Below are positions 16,930 through 26,074 of a stretch of DNA of 64,000 nucleotides, piece by piece (within the stretch, counting starts at the first letter, position 1; each line of letters begins with the position of its first letter). The stretch covers positions 434,001 through 498,000 of the forward strand of contig JACKOK010000002.1 of the NCBI GenBank assembly GCA_024234365.1. Direction: 5' to 3'. This DNA comes from Pseudomonadales bacterium (GTDB lineage: Bacteria; Pseudomonadota; Gammaproteobacteria; Pseudomonadales; Pseudohongiellaceae). The notes under the pieces were generated by a model. That model did no database searches and was not told where the DNA came from. It was given only the letters and a program-made list of their open reading frames with translations. The position numbers were made by a program, and so were the translations under genes.

Positions 16930-17018
16930 GGACAACAGAGTGCTCAAGCCCCTGGGTTGGTCAACTTCGCTGCGCGGCTCGAGCAACAGAGTGACCAGGC
17001 CCCCGACTGGATAAGCCA
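16917..17018 (+). repeat. Two tandem 51-bp direct repeats overlapping the right arm of element B
   Basis: A unit beginning CGCTGCGCGGCTCG and continuing CAACAGAGTG..CA.GCCCC starts at 16917 and again at 16968, offset 51 bp; the first 36 or so bases are well conserved. The first unit includes the end of the right arm of element B, so the arm sequence is present a third time. Origin by slippage or by partial duplication of the element are both possible. Confidence 0.55.
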
Positions 17019-17047
17019 GGCACTTAGCAAAGAGAGGAAGTGAGGAG

Positions 17048-18949
17048 TTAAACCGCCTCGGACTGGATTTTGCACTTCTGCAGTTTTTCGCGGATACGTT
17101 GGATGAGGCTATCCTTGTCCAGGCCGACTGAAGCCAGAATATCCGGCACCTTGCCGTGTTGCAGGAACGCATCCGGCAGGCCCAGGTTCAGCACCGGAAT
17201 CCGGTAGTCTTCCTGCAGCAGGAACTCATTGACCGCCGAGCCCGCGCCGCCCTGTACCGTATTCTCTTCCAGCGTGACCAGCAACTGATGGCGGGTGGCC
17301 ATCTCCCCGATCAGCGCCTCGTCCAGCGGCTTCACGAAGCGCATGTCCACCACCGTTGCGTCCAGCTCCTGCGCCGCATCCAGGGCCGTGTTGACCAACG
17401 AGCCAAAGCCCAGAATGGCCACGGTATGACCCTTGCGGCGTACCACGCCCTTGCCGATGGGCAGGGCTGTCATGGTCTTGTTGATCGGTGTGCCCGGCCC
17501 CTTGCCGCGTGGATAGCGAACCGCCGCTGGCCCCTTGTGCTGGTAGCCCGTGTAGAGCATCTGACGCGACTCGTCTTCATTGCTCGGCGCCATGATCAGC
17601 ATATTGGGCACACTGCGCAGGAAGCTCAGATCAAAGCTGCCGGCATGTGTCGGGCCGTCCTCGCCCACCAGACCCGCGCGGTCGATGGCAAACAGCACAT
17701 CCAGGTTCTGCAGCGCCACATCGTGAATCAACTGGTCGTAGGCGCGTTGCAGGAAGGTCGAGTAAATGGCGACTACCGGTTTCAGGCCATCGCAGGCCAT
17801 GCCGGCTGCCAGGGTTACCGCATGTTGCTCGGCAATGGCCACATCGTGGAATTGATGGGGGTACTGTTCCGCAAAACTGTCCATGCCCGAACCGGTGCTC
17901 ATGGCCGGGGTAATGGCCGCGAGCAGGGGATCCGCGGTGGCCATATCGCACAGCCACTGGCCGAAAACTGCGGAGTAGCTTGGTGATTCCGCCTTGCTGA
18001 TGCCGGGCTTCTTACGCTTGGGCTCGATCTTGTTCATGGCGTGCATGCCGAAGGGGTCGTTTTCCGAGGCGGAATAGCCCTTGCCCTTCTGGGTCACGAT
18101 GTGCAGCAACTGCGGACCGCGCAACTTTTTGATGTTGTTGAGGATTTCAATCAACTCCAGGGTGTCGTGCCCATCCACCAGGCCGATGTAGTTGAAGCCG
18201 AGCTCCTCGAACAGGGTGCCCGGAGACACCATGCCCTTCATGTACTCCTCTGCCCGGTGCACGGCCTTGAGTGCGGGCGGGATGCGCGAGAGCACTTTCT
18301 TGCCGCCGGTACGGATCACGTTATACGGCCGGCTGGCCCACATGCGCGCAAAATAGCTGGAAAGTCCGCCCACATTGCGGGAAATGGACATATTGTTGTC
18401 GTTGAGGATGACCAGCAGGTTCTCGTCGATATCGCCAGCATGGTTCAAGGCCTCGAAGGCCATGCCCGCGGTCATGGCGCCATCACCGATAATGGCAACC
18501 GTGCGACGTTCAATCTTCTGTTCCCGTGCCGCAATCAGCATGCCCAGGGCGGCACTGATGGAGGTGCTGGAATGGCCTACCCCGAAACAGTCGTACTCGC
18601 TTTCGGCCCGGTTTGGAAAGGCCGCCAGCCCGCCGGCCTGGCGCATGCTCAGCATGCGTTCGCGGCGTCCGGTCAGAATCTTGTGCGGGTAGCTCTGATG
18701 GCCCACGTCCCAGATGAGGCGATCGTGCGGGGTGTCGAAGGCGTAATGCAGGGCGATGGTCAGTTCCACCACGCCGAGGCCGGCACCGAAATGCCCCCCG
18801 GTCTGGCCGACGGAGAAGAGCAGGAACTGGCGCAGCTCACGCGCAAGCGTGGCCAGCTGTTCGGGTTCCAGCAGTTTGAGGTCCGCAGGGCTGTCGATCG
18901 TGTCGAGCAGCGGTGTGTCCGGACGAGTAAGAGGAATTTCGTCTAGCAT
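17048..18949 (-). CDS. dxs: 1-deoxy-D-xylulose-5-phosphate synthase
   Basis: Thiamine-dependent first enzyme of the MEP isoprenoid pathway, condensing pyruvate and glyceraldehyde 3-phosphate. 633 residues, standard length. Motifs: GVGHSSTSISAALGM, the TPP/Mg motif GDGAMTAGMAFEALNHAG with NDNNMSIS, and the DRAGLVGEDGPTHAGSFDLS transketolase region. Order on the minus strand is xseB-ispA-dxs, the usual gammaproteobacterial cluster, with a 138-bp gap to ispA. It ends beside the repeat-rich region at 17.0 kb. Confidence 0.97.
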   Translation of the reverse strand: MLDEIPLTRPDTPLLDTIDSPADLKLLEPEQLATLARELRQFLLFSVGQTGGHFGAGLGVVELTIALHYAFDTPHDRLIWDVGHQSYPHKILTGRRERMLSMRQAGGLAAFPNRAESEYDCFGVGHSSTSISAALGMLIAAREQKIERRTVAIIGDGAMTAGMAFEALNHAGDIDENLLVILNDNNMSISRNVGGLSSYFARMWASRPYNVIRTGGKKVLSRIPPALKAVHRAEEYMKGMVSPGTLFEELGFNYIGLVDGHDTLELIEILNNIKKLRGPQLLHIVTQKGKGYSASENDPFGMHAMNKIEPKRKKPGISKAESPSYSAVFGQWLCDMATADPLLAAITPAMSTGSGMDSFAEQYPHQFHDVAIAEQHAVTLAAGMACDGLKPVVAIYSTFLQRAYDQLIHDVALQNLDVLFAIDRAGLVGEDGPTHAGSFDLSFLRSVPNMLIMAPSNEDESRQMLYTGYQHKGPAAVRYPRGKGPGTPINKTMTALPIGKGVVRRKGHTVAILGFGSLVNTALDAAQELDATVVDMRFVKPLDEALIGEMATRHQLLVTLEENTVQGGAGSAVNEFLLQEDYRIPVLNLGLPDAFLQHGKVPDILASVGLDKDSLIQRIREKLQKCKIQSEAV

Positions 18950-19087
18950 TTACAGGGCTTACTCTTGCTCCAGGATAAAGATAGAGGTCGTACCGACAGC
19001 AGACTGCCAGGGTGCGCGCGAACGGCCAGAATATTCGGGGTTGGCGCTAAGTTAATGGAATGGTCTGGTGGCGTCAATGAAACTGTC

Positions 19088-19993
19088 CTAGCTGTGGCGG
19101 GCGACGATGAAACGGGCGATGCGGCGCAGTCCATCGGCCTGGGGGCCGAAACCGGACAGTGCGGACACCGCCTCGTCGCACAGGCCGGCGGCCTTGTCCC
19201 TTGCGCCGTCCAGGCCCAGCAGGCTGACATAGGTCGGTTTGTTCAGGGCCTGGTCCGCGCCCTGGGTTTTGCCCAGGGTTGCCGTATCGCTGATGACGTC
19301 GAGAATATCGTCCTGCACCTGGAAGGCCAGGCCAATGCACTCGGCATAGTGGCGCAGATGCTCCAGGGCAGTGGCATCGGGGACTTCGCCACACAGAGCC
19401 CCCAGCAGTACGCTGGCGCGGATGAGTGCTCCCGTTTTCAGGCTGTGCATGGTCTGCAATTGTGTCAGGTCGAGGGTCTTGCCCATGGCGTCAAAATCGA
19501 TGGACTGCCCCGCCACCATGCCCTCGTAGCCTCCCGCGCTGGACAGGATTTGCAGCATGCGCAGTCGTGCGGCGGGTGCAATATGCGTGTCTGCTTCGCT
19601 GAGCAAGCGAAAGGCCATGGCCTGCAGGGCATCTCCGGCCAGAATGGCGGTGGCTTCGTCGAAGGCGATGTGGACGGTGGGCTGGCCTCGGCGCAGATCG
19701 TCATCGTCCATGGCGGGCAGATCGTCATGCACCAGGGAATAGCAGTGAATCAGCTCGACGGCGCAGGCCGGGATGTCGGCGGCGTCTTCGCTCGCGCCCA
19801 TTGCCCGGGCGGCGGCATAGACCAGTGTTGGGCGGACGCGCTTGCCCCCTTGCAGGCAGGCATAGCGGATGGCCTCACGCAGGCGCGGAGCCAGTGCCGG
19901 CAGGGCATCGAGCTGTTCGCGCAGAACCCGCTCAAAGCGTTGCCGGCAGTGTTGCAGCAACTCTTCAGGGGACTGACTGGCAGTGCTTGTCAT
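19088..19993 (-). CDS. ispA: Farnesyl diphosphate synthase
   Basis: Chain-elongating prenyltransferase making geranyl and farnesyl diphosphate. About 301 residues from ATG 19993. It has the first aspartate-rich motif LVHDDLPAMDDDDLRRG, the GGKRVRPTLVYAAA substrate motif and the second motif FQVQDDILDVISD. In-frame TTG (20014) and GTG (20011) codons just after the xseB stop could add seven residues; the ATG was chosen because the family starts close to it. It is coupled to xseB upstream. Confidence 0.95.
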   Translation of the reverse strand: MTSTASQSPEELLQHCRQRFERVLREQLDALPALAPRLREAIRYACLQGGKRVRPTLVYAAARAMGASEDAADIPACAVELIHCYSLVHDDLPAMDDDDLRRGQPTVHIAFDEATAILAGDALQAMAFRLLSEADTHIAPAARLRMLQILSSAGGYEGMVAGQSIDFDAMGKTLDLTQLQTMHSLKTGALIRASVLLGALCGEVPDATALEHLRHYAECIGLAFQVQDDILDVISDTATLGKTQGADQALNKPTYVSLLGLDGARDKAAGLCDEAVSALSGFGPQADGLRRIARFIVARHS

Positions 19994-20015
19994 GGAATCT
20001 TGTACGCTCACCAAC

Positions 20016-20264
20016 TCAGGACTCGCCTTCCAGATCCATCGCTTCCGGCTCGCCGCTCTCGCTCATCAGCACCTGCACCTTCTGCTCGGCTTTTTGCAGG
20101 GCACTTTGGCATTCGCGGGTCAGGCGGATGCCCTTTTCAAAGGCCTGCAGGGATTCTTCCAGACTGAGTTCACCGTCTTCCATGGAGCTCACGATCGCCT
20201 CCAGGCTGGCAAGAGACTCCTCGAAATTGACGATGGGGTCCTGACTGTCTTTTTTTCTGCTCAT
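20016..20264 (-). CDS. xseB: Exodeoxyribonuclease VII small subunit
   Basis: Small subunit that assembles with XseA to degrade single-stranded DNA. 82 residues from ATG 20264 (MSRKKDSQDPIVNFEESL), with the two-helix coiled coil LASLEAIVSSMEDGELSLEESL and KGIRLTRECQSALQKAEQKV typical of the family, and an acidic tail. An in-frame upstream ATG would add 15 residues without family similarity. It is first in the xseB-ispA-dxs order. Confidence 0.94.
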   Translation of the reverse strand: MSRKKDSQDPIVNFEESLASLEAIVSSMEDGELSLEESLQAFEKGIRLTRECQSALQKAEQKVQVLMSESGEPEAMDLEGES

Positions 20265-20431
20265 CTTTGTGCGTTCCGGGGTGGGCGCCGTGGGGTCGCA
20301 ATTATCCAATGTCTGTGCGGCAATAGCAAAGACGCCGGCATGTTGCTGAACCCATAACTGTCACAATCCCGGACTATACTTTGCGCAGGCATGACAGAGC
20401 GTAATCAGAGCGCAAGGTGCAGATAGCGGCG

Positions 20432-21532
20432 ATGCGGATCATCTATGGCGTGTCAGGCGAGGGCTCCGGGCACTCGTCCCGGGCGAAGGAAATGGTGGCT
20501 CACCTGCTCGGGCAGGGGCATGAGGTTCAGATCGTCAGTTACGACCGGGGCTATGAGAGCCTGCACAAATTATTTCCCAGCCACCGGATCGATGGTTTGC
20601 GTATTCTCAGCGTGGACAACCGGGTCAGTATTCCGCGTACGCTGGCCTATAATCTGCAGATGCTGCCGGCCTATCGGCGCAGTATCCTTTTCCTGCGCAA
20701 GCTCTTCGATGAGTTTCAGCCCGAGCTGGTCATCACGGATTTTGAACCGATGTGCGCCCGTTTCGCCCACTGGCGCAAGTTGCCTCTTGTCAGCCTGGAC
20801 AACCAGCACCGGATGCGCTTCATGGAGTATGAATCGCCTGCTCACCTGCACCGGGATCGCTGGATCACCGAGACGGTCATCCGCCTGATGGTGCCAAAGC
20901 CTGATGTGGTGCTGGCCACCACCTTTATGAAGGGGCCGGTGAGGAACGACCACACCTTTCTGTTTCCCCCCATCCTGCGTTCCGAAGTAGCCGCTCTGGT
21001 GCCCCGCGATGGGGATTATCACCTGGTGTACGTCACCAGCGCCTACGACAGCCTGATTTATACCCTGCGCCAGCTGACAGGCGAGCGTTTCATCGTCTAT
21101 GGGTACAACAGGGAGGAGGAGTCCGGGAACCTGCACTTTCGCCAGTTCAGTACCGAGGGTTTCCTGCGGGACGTGGCGGGCAGCCGCTCGGTCATCGCCA
21201 CTGCCGGGTATACGTTGATGAGTGAGGCGATGTTTCTGCAAAAACCCTACCTCGCCTTTCCCATGCACGGGCAGTTTGAGCAGCAGCTTAATGCCTACTG
21301 CCTGGACTCGCTGGGCTATGGCATGAACGCCGCCGCTGCCGATCCTGGCACCCTGGAGACTTTTTTCTCCCGGCTGCCACACTACCGTGAGGCCCTGAGC
21401 CACTACGCCGACGGTTACAGCAACAAGCCCACTGCCCCTCAAAACCGGCAGATCTGCGCCAAACTGGATGAGCTGTTGGCGGACAATGCCGCACGACTGA
21501 GGCAGTTCCATGAGGCGGCCCGCCGCGGCTGA
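20432..21532 (+). CDS. Glycosyltransferase family protein (MJ1255/VC2487-type, MurG-like fold)
   Basis: 366 residues from ATG 20432; starts MRIIYGVSGEGSGHSSRAK, the GEGxGHxxR donor-site motif of the GT-B family annotated as MJ1255/VC2487 (teichoic-acid or UDP-GlcNAc:LPS type). Further family features: VITDFEPMCARFAHWRKLP, VYVTSAYDSLIYTLRQL and TAGYTLMSEAMFLQKPYLAFPMHGQFEQQLNA in the nucleotide-sugar-binding half. No signal peptide; probably cytoplasmic or membrane-peripheral. The substrate is unknown. An upstream GTG (20417) is an alternative start. Confidence 0.8.
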   Translation: MRIIYGVSGEGSGHSSRAKEMVAHLLGQGHEVQIVSYDRGYESLHKLFPSHRIDGLRILSVDNRVSIPRTLAYNLQMLPAYRRSILFLRKLFDEFQPELVITDFEPMCARFAHWRKLPLVSLDNQHRMRFMEYESPAHLHRDRWITETVIRLMVPKPDVVLATTFMKGPVRNDHTFLFPPILRSEVAALVPRDGDYHLVYVTSAYDSLIYTLRQLTGERFIVYGYNREEESGNLHFRQFSTEGFLRDVAGSRSVIATAGYTLMSEAMFLQKPYLAFPMHGQFEQQLNAYCLDSLGYGMNAAAADPGTLETFFSRLPHYREALSHYADGYSNKPTAPQNRQICAKLDELLADNAARLRQFHEAARRG

Positions 21533-21652
21533 GCACTTCTTCCATCGCCATACTCGTTGACCCGCTACCGGTCAGGCAGTAATCTAGCCAGCGTTCGCGC
21601 CTGGCCCTGTTTTCCTGTGGCGGCGCAGAATGTCACGCTCAGGAAAGTGCCG

Positions 21653-22450
21653 ATGGACAATCAGAAAAACAACAATATCGATGCCATTCCCCCAGCCAAG
21701 GATATGCGCATTATCTATGGTCTGGTGGCGACATTGTTCTGGCTGCTGCTGGGTATGCTCTATATTTCCTACAACGTGGGCTGGTCGGATTTCCTCAGCC
21801 TGCCGATTGCCGATATGGGCAATTTCCTCGAGGGGGCGTTTGCGCCTCTTGCTTTTCTCTGGCTGGTGATTGGCCTGTTCATTCAGCAGAGTGTGCTGGC
21901 GGAAAACAATCGCGAGCTGCGCCATAACAATATCCAGTCGGAAAAGCAGACCATGGCGATTGCCGCCACCGAACTGAATGCGCGCCAGGAAACTTTCTTT
22001 AAGATTGCAGATAACACTCGGCGGCAGCTGGGGGGTATCTCGGGTCTGTTGCTGCAGTCTGGCAAGGGGCCGCAGGGTGACCAGCATTTCTCCGAGGCGG
22101 AGTTCATGGAGATGTGGCATCTGTTCGCCACGGGGGATTTCGAGATTTTTTCGCGCAATTTTCTGGCCCTTGCCGGCAAGGGAAGCGATCTGCAGACACT
22201 GTTTTATGGCACGCAGATACGCTGCACGCATACCGACAACTTCATCATGAATTTCGACCGCCTTTTACGCCTGGCGCGTGACTGCGACACCAATGGCATT
22301 ATTTCCGATGCCCAGTTGCATTCCGCCCACGGCCTGCTTGCTGCGCGCATGCGGGAACTGCATCCGCGCATCAAGTTCAAGCGCTACGAGGTCACCCGTT
22401 CCAGCTCTTATCTGGAACAAATCATCAAGAGTGCGCAGGAACAGACCTGA
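21653..22450 (+). CDS. Two-TM membrane protein of unknown function
   Basis: 265 residues from ATG 21653, preceded by AGGAAAG. Two hydrophobic segments near residues 21-41 (IIYGLVATLFWLLLGMLYI) and 60-80 (FAPLAFLWLVIGLFIQQSV) flank a short loop. A long hydrophilic C-terminal part follows, with a helical stretch (LRHNNIQSEKQTMAIAATEL) likely to be coiled coil. No catalytic motif could be recognised. It stands between the glycosyltransferase and the MAPEG gene in the same direction; a link to either is not shown by the sequence. Confidence 0.75.
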   Translation: MDNQKNNNIDAIPPAKDMRIIYGLVATLFWLLLGMLYISYNVGWSDFLSLPIADMGNFLEGAFAPLAFLWLVIGLFIQQSVLAENNRELRHNNIQSEKQTMAIAATELNARQETFFKIADNTRRQLGGISGLLLQSGKGPQGDQHFSEAEFMEMWHLFATGDFEIFSRNFLALAGKGSDLQTLFYGTQIRCTHTDNFIMNFDRLLRLARDCDTNGIISDAQLHSAHGLLAARMRELHPRIKFKRYEVTRSSSYLEQIIKSAQEQT

Positions 22451-22483
22451 GCCTGGCGCATCAATCATGCAAGGAGAAAGCGG

Positions 22484-22867
22484 ATGGAATTTGTCGCGAT
22501 TGTCGTAGTGCTGGCGCTGTTGCAGTATTTCTTTTTTGCCTTGCTGGTGGGCAGGGCCCGGGCCCAGCATCAGGTGCATGCCCCCGCCATCACGGGGCAC
22601 CCTGTGTTTGAGCGCTATTATCGGGTGCACCAGAACACGTTGGAGATGATCGTGATGTTCATCCCCTCCATCGTGCTGTTCTCCTATTGGGTACGCCCCG
22701 ATATAGCCGCAGGCATCGGTGTGGTCTACCTGATCGGGCGTTTCATCTATCTGCGAGCCTATGTGACAGATCCGGCCTCCCGTGGCCTGGGATTCGCGCT
22801 GAGCATCATGCCGATTCTGGTGCTGCTGCTGGGCGGTGGCGGCGCGGCGGTGTTCTCCCTGCTGTAA
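22484..22867 (+). CDS. MAPEG family membrane protein
   Basis: 127 residues with four hydrophobic helices. RVHQNTLEMIVMFIPSIVLF carries the HQNTLE/E-M-hydrophobic motif of the MAPEG (membrane-associated eicosanoid/glutathione) family, and VYLIGRFIYLRAYVTDPASRGLGF matches its third helix region. Members are often annotated as microsomal glutathione transferase-like, but activity in bacteria varies. The start is ATG 22484, with GGAGAAAG upstream. Confidence 0.85.
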   Translation: MEFVAIVVVLALLQYFFFALLVGRARAQHQVHAPAITGHPVFERYYRVHQNTLEMIVMFIPSIVLFSYWVRPDIAAGIGVVYLIGRFIYLRAYVTDPASRGLGFALSIMPILVLLLGGGGAAVFSLL

Positions 22868-22868
22868 T

Positions 22869-23474
22869 TCATTCCCGGCGGTAGTTGCGCCGGTAGACCG
22901 CTTCGCCCATGCGGGCGATCTGTTCCTCCAGCAGATGATCCATGACGCTGAGCAGTGGTGCAAAACGCTGCTCATCCCCCTCCAGTGTGCCCAGCGTACT
23001 GACAATGGCCTCCAGTGTGGACAGGGCATCGGGTTGTGGTGCGCGACGAATGCGATAGCGGCTGGGCATGGAGGGCTGCAGGCGATAACGTGGCAGGGAT
23101 TGTAACCAGGGAGACTCCATCAGCATGCGGTGGGCCTTGCGCCAGGTGCCGTCAAGGAACAGCAGAGGGCGTACCGGCTGTGTCTGCAAGGCCTCGATTG
23201 GCAGGGCATCCTCGCCGGGATAAATCAGCGCGGGGAGACCCGGCGAGGCGGGGAACATGGCCGGGTTTGCCGGCTCCGGGCAGGGCGACAACAGACACTG
23301 TTCCAGGCCCAGAGCCGCGATGCGGGCGGTGCCCAGGGCGTGTCGGCCTTCCGTGGGGTGCTGGCAGATCCATACCGGCCAGCGGTTTGGCAGCGTCGTG
23401 ATCTGTCCGCAGTAGCACTGAGCTAAGGGGCGTTCACAGCGTGCGCAGCGCTTTCGTTTTGCCGTGCTGCCCAT
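22869..23474 (-). CDS. DTW-domain tRNA-uridine aminocarboxypropyltransferase (TapT-like)
   Basis: 201 residues. N-terminal Cys cluster KRCARCERPLAQCYC and the family core FLDGTWRKAHRM with later SLPRYRLQP identify a DTW-domain enzyme. Members (E. coli TapT/YfiP type) transfer the aminocarboxypropyl group of SAM to U47 of tRNA; the exact position here is inferred from the family. It overlaps nothing, ends one base after the convergent MAPEG gene, and starts 204 bases from the end of the ABC-F gene region. Confidence 0.87.
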   Translation of the reverse strand: MGSTAKRKRCARCERPLAQCYCGQITTLPNRWPVWICQHPTEGRHALGTARIAALGLEQCLLSPCPEPANPAMFPASPGLPALIYPGEDALPIEALQTQPVRPLLFLDGTWRKAHRMLMESPWLQSLPRYRLQPSMPSRYRIRRAPQPDALSTLEAIVSTLGTLEGDEQRFAPLLSVMDHLLEEQIARMGEAVYRRNYRRE

Positions 23475-23498
23475 GTTGCCCTCCGCTTTGTTCTGTCC

Positions 23499-25106
23499 TC
23501 ACTCCACGCCAAGAGAGCGCAGGTATTCGTCGTAGTTGCCCTGGAAGTTGCTGATGCCGTCCGTGGTGATTTCCAGCACGCGGGTGGCAAGCGAGGACAC
23601 GAACTCGCGATCATGGCTGACGAAGATCAAGGTGCCCGGATAGTTCTCCAGTGCCAGGTTCAGCGCCTCGATGGACTCCATGTCCAGGTGGTTGGTCGGC
23701 TCGTCCATGACCAGCACATTGGGTTTTTGCAGCATCAGCTTGCCGAAGATCATGCGGCCCTTCTCACCACCGGAGATCACCTTGACGCTTTTCAGGCTGT
23801 CGTCCTTGGAGAACAGCATCTTGCCCAGAATGCCGCGAATCACCTGCTCGTCATCGCCGGGCGCGGCCCATTGGCTCATCCAGTCAAACAGGTTCATGTC
23901 TTCGGCAAACTCATGGGAGTGGTCCTGGGCGTAGTAGCCGATTTTCGCGTTTTCGGCCCATTTGACCGTGCCGCTCATCTTCTCCTGTGCCTCGGCGCCG
24001 AAGTGGCCGGTGATGCCCTGCATCAGGGTGGTCTTGCCGATACCGTTGGCCCCGAGGATGGCCACGCGTTCGCCGGCCTCTACCATGAGATCAAAACCCT
24101 GGATGAGCGTGTTGTCGTCATAGCCCAGGGTCAGGGCCTTCAGCTCCAGCGCCAGGCGGTGCAGCTTTTTTTCCTGCTCGAAGCGGATGAAGGGGCTGAC
24201 GCGGCTGGAGGGTTTCATCTCTTCCAGTTTGATCTTTTCGATCTGGCGGGCGCGCGAGGTTGCCTGCTTGGCCTTGGAGGCGTTGGCGGAGAAACGGCTC
24301 ACGAAGGCCTGCAGTTCGGCGATCTGGGATTTCTTCTTGGCATTGTCAGCCTGGATACGTTCGCGGGCCTGGGTGGAGGCGAGCATGAAGTCATCATAGT
24401 TGCCGGGGTACAGGCGCAGGGCCTGGTAGTCCAGATCCACCATGTGGGTGCACACGCTGTTCAGGAAATGGCGGTCGTGGGAGATGATGATCATGGTGCT
24501 GTCACGCTGGTTGAGCACCCCCTCCAGCCAGCGGATGGCATTGATGTCCAGGTTGTTGGTGGGTTCGTCCAGCAACATGATGTCGGGGTCGGCAAACAGG
24601 GCCTGGGCCAGCAGGACACGCAGTTTCCAGCCCGGTGCGACTTCACTCATCAGTCCATAGTGCTGTTCGATGGGAATGCCCAGCCCCAGTAGCAGCTCCC
24701 CTGCGCTGGACTCGGCCGAGTAACCGTCCAGTTCCGCGAACTCGATCTCCAGCTCGGCGACCCGCATGCCTTCGTCCTCGCTCATCTCGGGCAGGGCATA
24801 GAGGCGGTCCTTTTCCTGTTTGATCTGCCACAGCTGTTCGTGGCCCATGATGACCGTGTCGATGACCGTATAGTCCTCATAGGCGAACTGGTTCTGGCGC
24901 AGGATGCCGACCCGTTCGTTGTCGTCCACACTCACATTGCCCGAGGTCGGCTCCAGTTCACCACTGAGGATCTTCATGAAGGTGGACTTGCCGGAGCCGT
25001 TGGCACCGATCAGGCCGTAGCGGTTGCCTCCGCCGAAGCGCAGCGACACGTTTTCGAAGAGGGGTTTGGCAGCAAACTGGATGGTGATATTGGCGGCGTT
25101 GATCAC
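23499..25106 (-). CDS. ybiT: ABC-F ATPase, YbiT-like ribosome-associated protein
   Basis: 535 residues from a GTG at 25106 (INAANITIQFAAKPLFENVS). Two ABC domains: Walker A GLIGANGSGKST, signature region APGWKLRVLLAQAL, Walker B IMLLDEPTNNLD; then Walker A GANGIGKTT, SGGEKGRM, VMDEPTNHLD. The linker ARERIQADNAKKKSQIAELQAFVSRFSANASKAKQ is that of YbiT (530 aa in E. coli) rather than EttA or Uup. Such proteins act on ribosomes, not in transport. An open frame extends a further 55 codons upstream but has no family similarity. Confidence 0.93.
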   Translation of the reverse strand: MINAANITIQFAAKPLFENVSLRFGGGNRYGLIGANGSGKSTFMKILSGELEPTSGNVSVDDNERVGILRQNQFAYEDYTVIDTVIMGHEQLWQIKQEKDRLYALPEMSEDEGMRVAELEIEFAELDGYSAESSAGELLLGLGIPIEQHYGLMSEVAPGWKLRVLLAQALFADPDIMLLDEPTNNLDINAIRWLEGVLNQRDSTMIIISHDRHFLNSVCTHMVDLDYQALRLYPGNYDDFMLASTQARERIQADNAKKKSQIAELQAFVSRFSANASKAKQATSRARQIEKIKLEEMKPSSRVSPFIRFEQEKKLHRLALELKALTLGYDDNTLIQGFDLMVEAGERVAILGANGIGKTTLMQGITGHFGAEAQEKMSGTVKWAENAKIGYYAQDHSHEFAEDMNLFDWMSQWAAPGDDEQVIRGILGKMLFSKDDSLKSVKVISGGEKGRMIFGKLMLQKPNVLVMDEPTNHLDMESIEALNLALENYPGTLIFVSHDREFVSSLATRVLEITTDGISNFQGNYDEYLRSLGVE

Positions 25107-25293
25107 AGCGGTATCCGTCGTTTTCTCAGGGTCTGGGGAAGGCGCCGTGCCAGTGGCGGGCGCTGCGGAAAAAAGGGGCGCATTATAAAGGAGCCCGGCG
25201 GCGCACACTACTGCTGATTCCGGCGCTGGCTTGTGAGTACAGATCAAGTGCAGTATTGTGCGCGCCCACACGAGCGAGTGGAGACTTTAGAAC

Positions 25294-25977
25294 ATGCAAC
25301 TGGCCTTCTCGCCGCAACACGGCGACCATGATGGCGATGACCCCTTGTTCCTGCAGATTGCACAGGACCTGCGCGAGCAGGGGTGGAGCGTCATCCCCAA
25401 TGCCCTGCCAGTGACTCTGGCCGAGGGCCTGCACAGCCAGATCCTGGGCATGGGTGAGGAGCAGTTCAGCCCCGCAGGGGTAGGGCGCAGTACGGATTTC
25501 ACCCTCAACCCCTTCGTGCGTCGTGACGAGATTCTCTGGATCGAGGGCAGAACGCAGGCCGAAAAAGACTGGCTGCAGTGGAGCAATCGCCTGCGCCTGA
25601 CCTTGAACAGACGCCTGTTTCTTGGCCTGTTCAGCTTCGAAAGTCATTTCGCCCATTACCCGCCGGGAGCCTTCTACCGCAAGCATGTCGATGCCTTTCG
25701 CGGCAATCCCGGCAAGGACCCGACCAATCGGGTGCTCTCGGTCGTTGCGTATTTCAATCCGGGCTGGCTGCCGGAGGATGGCGGCGAGCTGGACATGTAC
25801 CGGGAGGACGAGCTGGAGCCTTTTCTTCGGGTAACCCCCGCATTCGGCACCCTGGTGGTGTTTCTCAGTGAGGAGCTGCCGCACGAGGTCAGGGCAGCCA
25901 ACCGGCATCGCTACAGCATTGCCGGCTGGTACCGGGTGAACAATTCCCTGGGTAGCCAGATCGACCCGCCGCGCTGA
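25294..25977 (+). CDS. 2-oxoglutarate/Fe(II) dioxygenase, SM-20-type
   Basis: 227 residues with the double-stranded beta-helix hydroxylase motifs: HVDAF (HxD, about 130), LPHEV (distal His, about 197) and RYSIAGWYR (2OG-binding Arg, about 209). FAHYPPGAFYRKHVD precedes the first ligand, and YFNPGWLPEDGGELDMY matches the prolyl-4-hydroxylase/SM-20 group. The target protein or molecule is unknown. Divergent from ybiT with a 187-bp gap. Confidence 0.86.
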   Translation: MQLAFSPQHGDHDGDDPLFLQIAQDLREQGWSVIPNALPVTLAEGLHSQILGMGEEQFSPAGVGRSTDFTLNPFVRRDEILWIEGRTQAEKDWLQWSNRLRLTLNRRLFLGLFSFESHFAHYPPGAFYRKHVDAFRGNPGKDPTNRVLSVVAYFNPGWLPEDGGELDMYREDELEPFLRVTPAFGTLVVFLSEELPHEVRAANRHRYSIAGWYRVNNSLGSQIDPPR

Positions 25978-26074
25978 TCGGTGTCAATAATCTGCAATGC
26001 AGAAATGATAGGCTCTTTGTCATTCAGAGGCGCCATGGCGCTTCCTTTAACAGAGTCATGACAAAGGTGCAGAT

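Noticed and set aside
16430..17045. CRISPR array
   Set aside because: Repeats are inverted or degenerate, spacing is irregular, and no cas gene is near.
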